Below, in pieces: positions 27,396-37,300 of a stretch of DNA of 64,000 nucleotides. Made by a program: the position numbers and the translations under genes. The stretch is from Ruminococcaceae bacterium BL-6 (GTDB taxonomy: Bacteria; Bacillota; Clostridia; Oscillospirales; Acutalibacteraceae), in NCBI GenBank assembly GCA_902810075.1, contig LR778135.1:2294001-2358000 (forward strand), given 5' to 3'. Within the stretch, counting starts at the first letter, position 1. Every line of letters starts with the position of its first letter. The notes beneath the pieces were generated by a model. The model had not been told where the DNA came from and searched no databases. It was given only the letters and a program-made list of their open reading frames with translations.

Positions 27396-27399
27396 TTTT

Positions 27400-27767
27400 T
27401 ATAAAAACATAGAAAAAGAACTACTATCCCTTTAGTCTGGCGACCTACTTCAATTAGAAATTCAACCTTTTAGGATTGTGGATAGTTCATAATAAATCTG
27501 GCGATGAAACCGCTATCCCTTTAGGGTAGCGGAGGAATCGCCATCCTCCTTTCAATAATTTGTCCGTTTGACTTCTCAAGCAACCTCAATTTTTTGTAGC
27601 TCGCGGATGTATGTACCTTTGTACCATCTAACTTCCGCAAGTCAAAGTACAGACTAGGATAAACATCCGTAGGTATCATGACCAAATCAACGTAGTAATT
27701 TAATACTCAGTCTAATCAATCAGGCTTTTACAAGCCCCGACCCTTTAGGGTCGTGAGTGATTGACTT
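27400..27767 (+). ncRNA. Candidate structured RNA between convergent genes
   Basis: 368 bases without a gene. Elements: GAACTACTATCC (27417) with GGATTGTGGATAGTTC (27472); TGGCGAT/ATCGCCA (27499, 27537) enclosing CCGCTATCCC-TTTA-GGGTAGCGG; CGGATGT (27604)/ACATCCG (27663) enclosing GTAC-CTTT-GTAC; and TCAATCA (27716)/TGATTGA (27758) enclosing GGCTT/AAGCC and CGACCC-TTTA-GGGTCG. The GGGTCGTG-AGTGATTGAC end resembles IS200/IS605 right ends and their omega RNAs. No TnpA or TnpB is present. Confidence 0.4.
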
Positions 27768-28178
27768 TTAATATACTGTAAAACCACGCTTTTTAAATAT
27801 AAATGAAACCTCATTATTAAACCCATTTTTGACTTCTTCGAATTTCTTGCTCACTTTATTAAATTTGAATACATACAAATTATTTTCTCTGATGTAGATA
27901 TACGGATACATACAATTCATTGGTATTTCATAAATCATAGCATAATCATAAGTATGATCACGAATATCAGCTATATTATTTTCGACTGAATAATTTGCTG
28001 GCTCGTAGCATTCATAGTATCCGACCTGTTCGCATTCATATTTATAATCAAGCAAATCCCAGCTTTTTAACCATTTTTTGTATTCATCAATAGTATATGA
28101 AATATGATTATTTTGATAGTCCTTTATAATATCATCTTCTGTTTTAGGAAATACATTAACAACTGATACTACAAACAT
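27768..28178 (-). CDS. Hypothetical aromatic-rich protein
   Basis: About 136 residues, Tyr- and Glu-rich, no recognised domain. ATG at 28178 lies 6 bases from GGAGGAAGGG; the TTG at 28196 lies in the site itself. First of a run of small minus-strand genes to 47 kb when read leftward last. Confidence 0.6.
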   Translation of the reverse strand: MFVVSVVNVFPKTEDDIIKDYQNNHISYTIDEYKKWLKSWDLLDYKYECEQVGYYECYEPANYSVENNIADIRDHTYDYAMIYEIPMNCMYPYIYIRENNLYVFKFNKVSKKFEEVKNGFNNEVSFIFKKRGFTVY

Positions 28179-28217
28179 AACAAACCCTTCCTCCAAATCA
28201 AAAATGAAATTAACGTT

Positions 28218-28442
28218 TTATTCAGTCTTATTTTCATATTTGTTTATTATATATCCTAATGGAGACAATCCATTTTGTTTTTTATTGGCTTCTAAACAAT
28301 TATTTATGGCTTCATAAAGTGTATTAGCTGATGACCATTGTGTTGGAATTGAAAAATATCGTACAGTACCATCATTTTCAAATGTAAATTCTGCGTGTAT
28401 TTTATTTAATACAATTTGCTCTTGCTTTGTTATTTTACTCAT
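28218..28442 (-). CDS. Hypothetical protein
   Basis: 74 residues, no domain recognised. Its ATG overlaps the end of the upstream zinc-finger gene (28435), so likely coupled. Confidence 0.6.
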   Translation of the reverse strand: MSKITKQEQIVLNKIHAEFTFENDGTVRYFSIPTQWSSANTLYEAINNCLEANKKQNGLSPLGYIINKYENKTE

Positions 28443-28614
28443 TATCGTAATCCTCTATTTTGTTCCTATCACAATACTGCTTATAGCATTGCTCATTACA
28501 AAATAATTTCCTATGTTCTTTAGATATAAATCCTTTATATGATTTATGAAATGTTTCATAATTTGCATAACCCAACAACTTACCGCATTCTTCACAATAA
28601 ACTTTATCACACAT
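28435..28614 (-). CDS. Small zinc-finger protein
   Basis: About 59 residues beginning MCDKVYCEECGKLLG with a second pair CNEQC, a four-cysteine site. The ATG at 28614 is nine bases past GGGGAAGGG; the longer ATG (28641) overlaps the preceding HTH gene. Confidence 0.65.
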   Translation of the reverse strand: MCDKVYCEECGKLLGYANYETFHKSYKGFISKEHRKLFCNEQCYKQYCDRNKIEDYDNE

Positions 28615-28615
28615 T

Positions 28616-28825
28616 TTACTCACCCTTCCCCACATACTCAATTATATCGCCTATATCGCACTGTAGCGCCTTACACAGCTTTGCAAGTACATCCATAGAT
28701 ACAATCTCATTCTTGCCCATCTTAGCCAACGTAGATGTGCTAATACCTGTCTGCTCACGCAGCTCTGATCTCTTCATATGCTTATCAATAAGCAACCTCC
28801 AAAGTTTATCATATGACCAATCCAT
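28616..28825 (-). CDS. HTH regulator (Xre/Cro-CI)
   Basis: About 69 residues: RSELREQTGISTSTLAKMGKNEIVSMDVLAKLCKAL is a canonical Xre HTH, similar to the YozG/cro-like regulators of Firmicute phages. Own promoter at 28846-28874. ATG at 28825 follows GGAGTGAAAGA. May control the early minus-strand genes downstream. Confidence 0.92.
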   Translation of the reverse strand: MDWSYDKLWRLLIDKHMKRSELREQTGISTSTLAKMGKNEIVSMDVLAKLCKALQCDIGDIIEYVGKGE

Positions 28826-28845
28826 TTCTTTCACTCCATAACCAT

Positions 28846-28874
28846 ATATTAGTACATTATGTTCGACTTGTCAA
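28846..28874 (-). promoter_or_regulatory. Promoter of the HTH gene
   Basis: Minus strand TTGACA (28874-28869), 17-base spacer, TAATAT (28851-28846). Confidence 0.75.
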
Positions 28875-28910
28875 ACATTTTATTTGATGTTTCAAAGCTT
28901 GTATAAATTA

Positions 28911-28991
28911 TTAATTTATGTATAATTTATGCGTCATTTTATTTTGTAATTCAACAAACTGTTTCCACTCAATTTGTGGATTATATTTTAT
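28911..28991 (-). CDS. Very small peptide, ATA start
   Basis: 26 residues (KYNPQIEWKQFVELQNKM...) in good codon context. Just upstream AGGAGGGATGTATATGAGTAAATAAAA has ATG codons out of frame with it; only the ATA at 28991 opens the frame. Preceded by the promoter at 29019. Confidence 0.35.
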   Translation of the reverse strand: MKYNPQIEWKQFVELQNKMTHKLYIN

Positions 28992-29018
28992 TTACTCATA
29001 TACATCCCTCCTATTCAA

Positions 29019-29084
29019 ATTATATCTTCCGCGCAAGACTTTTTCAACTATTATTTTGCTTATCTTCAAGTTTTTAATATTTTA
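29019..29084 (-). promoter_or_regulatory. Promoter for the 28.9 kb frame
   Basis: Minus strand TTGAAA (29047-29042), 17-base spacer, TATAAT (29024-29019). AAAATATTAAA is upstream at 29071-29084. Confidence 0.7.
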
Positions 29085-29213
29085 CCTTTCCCAAAAGTCA
29101 GTTATATGATACATATTTTTGATTTCTCTAATACGCCTTTTACTTCTCCTATCCCAGCATACACTATCAATCCCATTTGCCGCAACAAAAAGACCAAACA
29201 AAAGTAACAGCAT
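29082..29213 (-). CDS. Small protein with hydrophobic N-terminus
   Basis: 43 residues: MLLLLFGLFVAANGIDSVCW then a basic tail, so a short membrane anchor or signal-like segment. ATG after AAAGGAT. Its stop overlaps the recurrent motif. Confidence 0.5.
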   Translation of the reverse strand: MLLLLFGLFVAANGIDSVCWDRRSKRRIREIKNMYHITDFWER

Positions 29214-29260
29214 TATTTTTATCCTTTCTTACTAAAATTTCTCTTTGCTCTTAATCTACC

Positions 29261-29608
29261 TCAAAAATTATTCTGCCATACTCTATGTGCATCTGTCAAC
29301 ATTTCTTTTAGTTTACTTTTATTCAATCTTTTATTAGTTCCTATGTAATTTATCATTTGCTCAATATAATCATTCATATCATCAGCCGCACTTTTCTGTG
29401 ATTCCAAACTACACTCATAGGAATCCAAATCTGTATGTATTTTCTGTTGAGTATAATTAGCTTGCTCTTCTAACTCTGAAATTTCATCTTCAATTTTATC
29501 TACAATTATATTTGTTGCATATTCCCCGAGCGAATCTTTAATTAAATATTTCAACTGTTCTATACTTTCAATTCGCTCATATGAACCATCCTTTAACTGA
29601 ATTATCAT
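29261..29608 (-). CDS. Coiled-coil hypothetical protein
   Basis: 115 residues; DEISELEEQANYTQQKIHTDLDS suggests a coiled coil. No domain recognised. ATG follows a copy of the motif. Confidence 0.65.
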   Translation of the reverse strand: MIIQLKDGSYERIESIEQLKYLIKDSLGEYATNIIVDKIEDEISELEEQANYTQQKIHTDLDSYECSLESQKSAADDMNDYIEQMINYIGTNKRLNKSKLKEMLTDAHRVWQNNF

Positions 29609-29610
29609 TG

Positions 29611-30027
29611 TTAAACCTTCCTTTTAATATTTTTTAAACTCCACATACTTTGTTTTGGAATATAAAACCCAAAAACAGTGCATTCACTGTCTCTAATAAA
29701 CATAAGATGATCCCAATTAACACCAACTACAACCGCATTATTGTCTATATCGGCTTCCCAACACGGTACTTTGTGACGCAGATGATTCAATGCCTGATTA
29801 TCTTTGTGACCATCTATAAATGCCCATACGCCATATTGAAACAAATCCATATGCTGCTTATAAAAAGGAATAATACGATTATGTCTTTCAAGACTCACTG
29901 ATTTTAGATGATCTGGAATACTATCAAAATCTTTCATATATTCATTGCGCTCATAATCAATGCCGGCAAGATGAAAAGACTGATACTGTGGCCTGAATCC
30001 ATCGTCCGAATATCTAATAATATGCAT
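29611..30027 (-). CDS. Hypothetical protein
   Basis: 138 residues beginning MHIIRYSDDGFRPQYQSF, rich in His and Trp, no domain recognised. ATG with GAAGG. Ends 3 bases from the next gene. Confidence 0.65.
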   Translation of the reverse strand: MHIIRYSDDGFRPQYQSFHLAGIDYERNEYMKDFDSIPDHLKSVSLERHNRIIPFYKQHMDLFQYGVWAFIDGHKDNQALNHLRHKVPCWEADIDNNAVVVGVNWDHLMFIRDSECTVFGFYIPKQSMWSLKNIKRKV

Positions 30028-30061
30028 ATCATCATAACCTTCCTATATCGTGTTTTAGTTC

Positions 30062-30274
30062 TCACTGACGTACCCTGCGGAGGATAAACAGGGTACGTCT
30101 ATCAAAACAATCATCAATCACATAACTACTCCCAAGTGTCATTATAAATTCAAAGAGTTTTTCTGGAGTGTCCTCGTCATTTGGATAAAGAGTATTCCAT
30201 CTGTTAAATAAATTAACAAGCTTATTTTGCTGATTTTCATCGAGAGAATATTTTACAGCAAATTCTTTACGCAT
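30062..30274 (-). CDS. Hypothetical protein
   Basis: 70 residues, no known domain; a charged helix at the N-terminus. ATG after GAGGTGAAAA. Its last codons (RRVRQ) lie in a strong hairpin. Confidence 0.6.
   Translation of the reverse strand: MRKEFAVKYSLDENQQNKLVNLFNRWNTLYPNDEDTPEKLFEFIMTLGSSYVIDDCFDRRTLFILRRVRQ
30067..30099. terminator. Hairpin at gene end
   Basis: GACGTACCCTG (30067-30077) pairs with CAGGGTACGTC (30089-30099), an 11-bp stem. A related element is at 31370. Confidence 0.6.
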
Positions 30275-30290
30275 TTTTCACCTCACAGCA

Positions 30291-30488
30291 TTAGTCAACA
30301 CATCCGTATTCTATAATTGCACATTTTGGAATTTTAATTATCTGATCTGTGATCAATTTGCTTTCATGTAAAGTCAAAATCGCTTCTTCTGAATCTTCCA
30401 TTAAATAAGATAGCCACGTGAAAGATTCTTCTAAATAACGTTTTCTACCGTTAACAACAATATAACTTTCGCTTGTTACACTTCGCAT
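30291..30488 (-). CDS. Hypothetical protein
   Basis: 65 residues, no domain recognised. ATG after GAAGGTG. Confidence 0.6.
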   Translation of the reverse strand: MRSVTSESYIVVNGRKRYLEESFTWLSYLMEDSEEAILTLHESKLITDQIIKIPKCAIIEYGCVD

Positions 30489-30509
30489 TTTTTACACACC
30501 TTCAAACGG

Positions 30510-30716
30510 TTATTTCGTGTTGGCACAATCATCACAAATTCCTACAGGCCAATCTTTTTCAAACACTCCGTTAATAGCCTTACCACACAATCCGCAATGT
30601 CCTCCACTTTGCAAATCATCAATTCGATAGTATCCAAAGCGATGCATAAGCGCGTTAAGATATTCACTAATCTTTATTTTCCAACCTGTTCCTTTATCAA
30701 AACTAATACCAAACAT
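30510..30716 (-). CDS. Small zinc-ribbon protein
   Basis: About 68 residues. The C-terminus GGHCGLCGKAINGVFEKDW...CDDC is a four-cysteine ribbon. ATG at 30716 after GAGGGATTATAAA; the GTG/ATG further up overlaps the preceding gene. Confidence 0.65.
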   Translation of the reverse strand: MFGISFDKGTGWKIKISEYLNALMHRFGYYRIDDLQSGGHCGLCGKAINGVFEKDWPVGICDDCANTK

Positions 30717-30727
30717 TTTATAATCCC

Positions 30728-30967
30728 TCATTCCTTTCTCAATACAAAGTTTTCTGACTGACAATATTCTTTTAATTCTTTGTATCTTTCTTCATCAATC
30801 ACCCTAACCGATTCTCCTTCTACACCATTCGTTTGTATCTCCACGATGCAGTCCGAAAACACTTGTGATATAGTTAACCAATATGGAGTCTTCTGATACT
30901 TGTGTAGGTTTTTAGTTTCAATCGTTTTCATTCTTGCATTCCATTGTTTTTCGGTTAAATAAAGCAC
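30728..30967 (-). CDS. Hypothetical protein
   Basis: About 79 residues: LYLTEKQWNARMKTIETKNL, no known domain. GTG at 30967 follows GAGGTGGATA. Confidence 0.6.
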   Translation of the reverse strand: MLYLTEKQWNARMKTIETKNLHKYQKTPYWLTISQVFSDCIVEIQTNGVEGESVRVIDEERYKELKEYCQSENFVLRKE

Positions 30968-31001
30968 TCTATCCACCTCATAAAATTACAATTCGATCTC
31001 A

Positions 31002-31334
31002 TCAAAATAATGGAATTTCACAGCTTTCAATCTGTTCTTTAACTTGCTTCTGAATTTCATCTTTACTATGGGTTCCATAATCTTCTTTTATAATCCCTGT
31101 ACCATCTTCGCTATCTAAACAAATGATATCTTCTAATTGCTTCCCATATTCTAAAACCTTTTCATTATGATTCCATACAGAAAGCACTAATTGATATGTT
31201 GTATTATGTTTGGAATACTGATTATAAATAAATCCAATAGCAAGTTTAAAATCCGTTGTAACTAAATCTATAGAATTACTAACCCATCCACATTCCGATT
31301 CTTTTGATACTACATAAATGCAACTACTGTCCAT
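31002..31334 (-). CDS. Hypothetical acidic protein
   Basis: About 110 residues, MDSSCIYVVSKESECGWVSNS at the start, no recognised domain. ATG at 31334 follows AAAGGTAGATTAAAT; the ATT-derived longer frame is unsupported. Confidence 0.6.
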   Translation of the reverse strand: MDSSCIYVVSKESECGWVSNSIDLVTTDFKLAIGFIYNQYSKHNTTYQLVLSVWNHNEKVLEYGKQLEDIICLDSEDGTGIIKEDYGTHSKDEIQKQVKEQIESCEIPLF

Positions 31335-34300
31335 ATTTAATCTACCTTTCTTTAATATTTTAGTCCTCACTGGTACGCCCTGAAGGATGAAAACAGGACG
31401 CACTATCAAAACTAAAAGTATTAATCAAATACAGGCTTCTTGTATTTCGGCTCACTGTATCCCAACTCTGTAAACCAATCATCGCCATATCTCTGTTTCA
31501 AAAGTTCAACTTCATCTTTTGTCAAATACTCTGGAAGACTCCCTGTTGCAAGATTCAATAGCAAATTGTTTGTCTTATCTCCCAATAATTTATCAATATC
31601 TTTTCCTTCAATTTTAATCATATTTCCTTCTTTCTACTGTTTAACGCACAGTTGCAAAATTTAATTTATCCAACCTGTTATATTCTGTTTTAAGTTTTGC
31701 CATTCGATAGTTTCTAATTGCTTCAGCATGTCTATAAGCATCTTCTTTAGATAAGGAATATTCATCTTCATCAAACCATTCCGTCTGTTCAAATCCATCC
31801 TTGATTTCATGCACTCTCATTCTTTTGTCATCACACAAAACTGCTTCTTTTTCAATGACTCCAAGATTCAAAGCATAAGGATAAACCACATAAATTTTCA
31901 TTTCAATATTTCTCCTTTTAAGAATCAAATTGGCGTTTCATGAAATCGTTTCCTTATATACGGTAATTGTTGTTAATGCAGCGCCATAAAAGTCATTATA
32001 ACGCTGTTGTTCAGTATAACAATAATCATGTCCCCATTGATCTAAGTATTTGTTTTTACGTTCTGTTTCTTCTTCATGCCCATCTTCATGAAAAATTTTA
32101 GTTTCAATATGTTCTAGTTTAATCATATACATCCTCACTCTCTAATCAAATTAGCTTTCTATTTAGGCTTAAACAAACACAATACATATTCCAATTTCCG
32201 ATTCTTGACGGAGTATTGAAATTGTGAATTGCAACATCCATTGTACTTATCATTATCCACGCTATAAAAATAGTTCCGATCATCCCAACGGACAGAGAAA
32301 CTATATTCATAACCTTCTTATATTTCCTATCGCGTTGCAATCTATCATCTCCTTTCAATTTAGTTTTTTACCATTAAGCTATATCCTGTTGCTGTTCCAA
32401 TTCGTGATACTTCGTCGTTACTAAATCATTCCATTTCTTCTGATCATCTTTAGCAAGAAAAAGCTCACGTCTTTCCTCTTCGTCAAATTCAGCAAAATCG
32501 CAAGAATTATTCCCATTACCTGTAGTAATTGCTTTCCCTATATTGTCTCTACAAAAAGCATGATAACTTTCATCGTCTGAAACTGTTTCAGTTTTAGGTA
32601 AATTATTCAAAAGATTTACAATAATATCATACCGTTTCTTGCAAGGCTCTTCTGTTGCAGAATATCTACCACAAGCTTCTGAATATACTTTAATTGCCCT
32701 TTTGCTTGCAAAAATATATTTGATAAGATCAACATAGGTATTATCCTCAATCTCTGGATAATCGTGCATCACATAAACCAATACAGAAACAAACGTAGCG
32801 TTCATAGATCGCATTACAATATCATCTGGAATATCCTTAAAAATATTACTTAGACGCTCCACAACCGAATCTGCATTTTCGACATTATCATAAACTTTCG
32901 ATTCATTTTCCAAAAGTCTTTTGCAAATATCTTTTGCTTTGATAGAACCAACCTTACAACCGGCATTAGCAAGCAAAATATTTTCCGCGATATTTTCATG
33001 CTGATGAGCCTTTCGGAATGTCGTGTTTGATTTCTCGCTAATTGCACGAAAGAACTGGTTCCTAGACACACTCAAGATCGTATTGTTGAGTTTAACAGGC
33101 AATTTAGAACGCTCCTTGACCATAGAAGCCACTGGAACACCACTGTTAATAAAAAGGAACCACTCTGAAATTTCATCCCAATTAAGTTGGTAAACGGTTA
33201 CTGTTGGCATTTGATAATCAAGAACTATTTTTCTTTCTTCTTCCGTTAAGCTTTTATCATTAGAAAGAAGCATCATACTGATCAAACGCTGTTGACCATC
33301 AACCAAATAAGAAACCTCGTCTGAATCTCCTTCGTGCGTCGCAAGACTCAAACAACCACACCCATATCCCTTTTTAGCGGTACGCAAAAGTGATTTTCTT
33401 TGCTTTTCATTCCATACATAAAGACGCTGTGCTGTTGGAAGTTTAATAATTCCATCTTTATACTTACGCAAAATAGAACTAATAGCTCTCCTGTCTGTAT
33501 GAGATTCATGCCACCGTTCACCGAGTTTAATTTCTTGTTCTTTCCGATCTTCTTCGCTCTGTGTTACTGCATTATCGGCAGCATCAAGCAACATTTCTTC
33601 CACATCCACAGAATCTTCCTTTTTCAAATCAGACATAATCAAAATCTCCTTTGCAACTTAATATTTTGTTCATATCTTATTTTTAGAGTAGCACAAAATT
33701 TCCCAAATTACAAGTGGTTTAAAAAATATTTTTAATATTTTAATCTATAGCATCATCTCTTTACTTTAATACATTTCTCAATAATATTTTAGATCAAGTT
33801 CTTTTTTATCCGTACAAAGTATCCCACTATGATTTTCTAAAACACATTTGTCGTTTTCCCAAATTGTCAGCGTGTCTTTTTCTATACTATATTTAGCCGT
33901 CCTGTCAAGTAATTGCTCTTCAGGCCAATCTCCGCACTCATTTCCTTCCGTCTTTGTCCACACATCGAGAAAAATTTCTAACTCATCTGGAAAACAATTA
34001 TGATCATGACAAGCTTTTACCAAATCACGACATTTTTCAATCGTTATAGTGCTATTTGCTATATGAGTTTGTAAATTTTTCAGTTTTCCATCGCTATCCA
34101 TAAGTTTAAGTCTTTGACCGTTTTTCAAAAGCGGCGCAACATATACTGTGCGATCTTCCGTTAACAATTTTTCTGCATCATCATAAGCTCTCACTGTATA
34201 GATGGACACCTCCAAAATAGACTGCAAACAATTAAAAAATGTATAAGAAGAATCATTCAATGATAACAATTCAATGTAAGATTCTTTTTTATCCTTTAGA

Positions 34301-37300
34301 AATCTAATTATATCATCCTTTTGTTGAATAAGCATTAAAGCATCTGTTCCTGTTAATAATTCTGGATATTCTTTTATAAACAAAAGAATCCCAGCATTGA
34401 TATCTTCAACACGCTTATCATAAAGTTCACTTAGGCTATATTGCGGTTCTTCCACAAATAACGGATCAAATTCTGGTTGCGTAAGTTGGGCAGTATAATT
34501 TGGATTTTCAAGTACAAATTTGTAAAGTGTATACTTATTAACCACTATATTTTCCTCCTTTAAAATTCGTCATACTTTTCGTCAACTACAATTCCCAAAT
34601 CTTTATTATAAAGGACATTAATAAATACATAACCGTTTTCAATTTTATAAGTATGTGACAAAACGTATTTAACCGGAACCCCAACTTCGTAATCATCAAA
34701 GTTTCCATTTGCCTGATTTTTAAATTGATTAGGAACACACATAATAACGTGTCCTGCATCTTTAAGGTAGTAATGAAACGGTTGCAATTCTACAGGCATA
34801 TCAGGATATGGTTTGTTTGGTACAACCATATTTTCAATGCCTTTAAGACTTTTACGATATTTCATATAAGTTCCTTCTTTTTTAAAAAAATGAAATCAAT
34901 CATCTATTTTGTTATTAAGTTCCATGTTTTTATTACTTTCACAAATAAAAGAAATTAGCATATTACCTTTGTCTTTTGACATTTTAGTAGCAAGACGTTC
35001 CGCTTTAAAAATTGAATCGTTCCCTTGATAATATTGTAAATCCTCGGCATATCCCATATTTGAGTATTCAATTCCAGAAAGTGCCATTAACCAAATTTTC
35101 GCACAATCAAAAGCAGAACGTTTAGTTCCATATTTTACCTTAGACATAACTGTTTGTCCCTCAATTCCGTCTTTCATATAGTGCTAACACATCACATAAT
35201 AATCAAGTTGCTTTTCGCCTGTTTCAATTTCATCAGGTAGATTGTCTCTTGACCTGACAGAACAAGCACACCTTCCATGTAGAAGTCCGTCTTCGTCCCA
35301 AGAAATAGTCCCAATTGTTGCATCTTCAGGTAATTTATTAAGGTCTATCATCAAATCTTTCACAGTCATCTTAATACACTCACTTTCTATTATGCTTAAT
35401 CGTGTTCTAAACCATGTTCTTTACAGTAGTCCAGATATTCTTGATAATATTTTTCTCTTAATGACTCTTCTGTGTGTAACGGACTTAGCCATGCATAACG
35501 TATTTTTTCACGCTCGTACGTTTCAAAACTATATTTCATATTTTCCACCTCACCAAATTATTATTTCATCGTGCTTTTAATCATCATTTTGTATCTGTTC
35601 TTGAATAAATTTTGTCGCGTTTAAATCTCTGCGTTTTTTACATTCTTCACATTGACATTCGTTTGCGACAATACTGTCTAATTCATCGCTTACAACAAAC
35701 TTTGAAATATTATATTGCCATCCATGCGAGCGTACAATTTTATCATACTTACCCCAATAACCGCGATTCTTCATTCCCTTCACGCTACCTGTAATATCAA
35801 TATTCGGATGAACCGAATGTCCTAATCCAGTTGAACCATCTTCAATCCATGCGATACCTGTTTTATCATCACGATACAGCTTTGCATATTCGTTAATATC
35901 TCTGATGAATTGTTTCATCTTAATCTCCTCCTTCTCTAATACTTAACAGTTAGCGGCTATTTGACGCAAGTAATCATACAATTCAACTTGATCATTACAC
36001 CAAATTGTTTCTTCATTCTTTAAAACAATAGAATATATATTACCGGGATGCTGATAAATCCTTTTAATTATACCTCTAATTTTCTTCGGCATAATAACAC
36101 TATTCAATATTCTACCACCTTTCTTTTTCTAAATACTATTGTACACTAAAAAGTTTCATTTGTCAATACTTATTTTAAATTTTTTCTTGTGTGTCTCTCA
36201 TTTTAAATTGTCCGTCAAACTCACAATCAAGTTTTTCTGCTATCTCTCGCAATTCCTTTTCAGAAAAATTATCTCTTGCAAATTTATTAGTTAGATTCTG
36301 CCGGGTAGTACCTAACAACTCGGCAAGAGCCGTTGTTGTCATATTGCGCCTACCCATAATAATCTTGATCTTTTCTCCCATAGTCAACTGCATCTATATT
36401 TTCACCTCAAAAACATTTTACACGATAAAATGTACAAAGTCAATATAAAAATTTTAAACTACATCAACCAATACTCCGGTATAACTAACAGGAATTACAA
36501 TTTCATCTTTGTTATCATCCTTCATAACCCCTGTTTCCTTTCCCCACATTTCAAGCCTCTGTGCTTTTGAAAACTGATTGACCTTCTTATTAAACTCTGC
36601 CTCCGCTTTCTCTCGCGTGTTACAAGGCTTTGTGATTACCATAACTGTATCTGGTGTATAGCTTTTTCGGATATAACCATAATATTTCATAGTTAATCAT
36701 CCTCTTCAAAAATATCAGTCATTTCAATCCCATTTCCGTCAAGTTCATTCAACAAATCTTCATCCGGAATTTTATCAAAATTTTCTTTTGCTTCTTCCTC
36801 CGTATTTGCGTCAATAATTATACTGGCAGAAGACATAAACGTAACAACAAACTTTTTCATAACTATCCCCTCTCTACAAAATTGCCATTCTATCAAGCGG
36901 ATTCCTTTGCAAATTTCTCACACATTTCAAGTGCATCTTGTTCACTCAACATATAAAAACACAAATTATGACCATTTATTTTTTTATTAAGTTCTATGCA
37001 ATATCCATCTTTATCATTTGGATTTGTTGGTATTAATACTGTTATACCATTCTTTTGCAATATTATTGAGCCAGGAGCTTTAAATCCTAACTTTTCAAAA
37101 TTTTTCAAAGCCATTTTATACAACTCCTAATATGTATTTTATTTGTTAAAATCTTCTCAAAATTTATTTAAACCGCTTCAGCTACTTTCAGTGCATCCCT
37201 AACCTTAGATAAAATATCATAGACCTTTTGACTTCCCTTTGCTCCTTTACTTCTTTTCCAATAACGATAGCTTACACTTCCGCTTTTAGAGATAGTACAT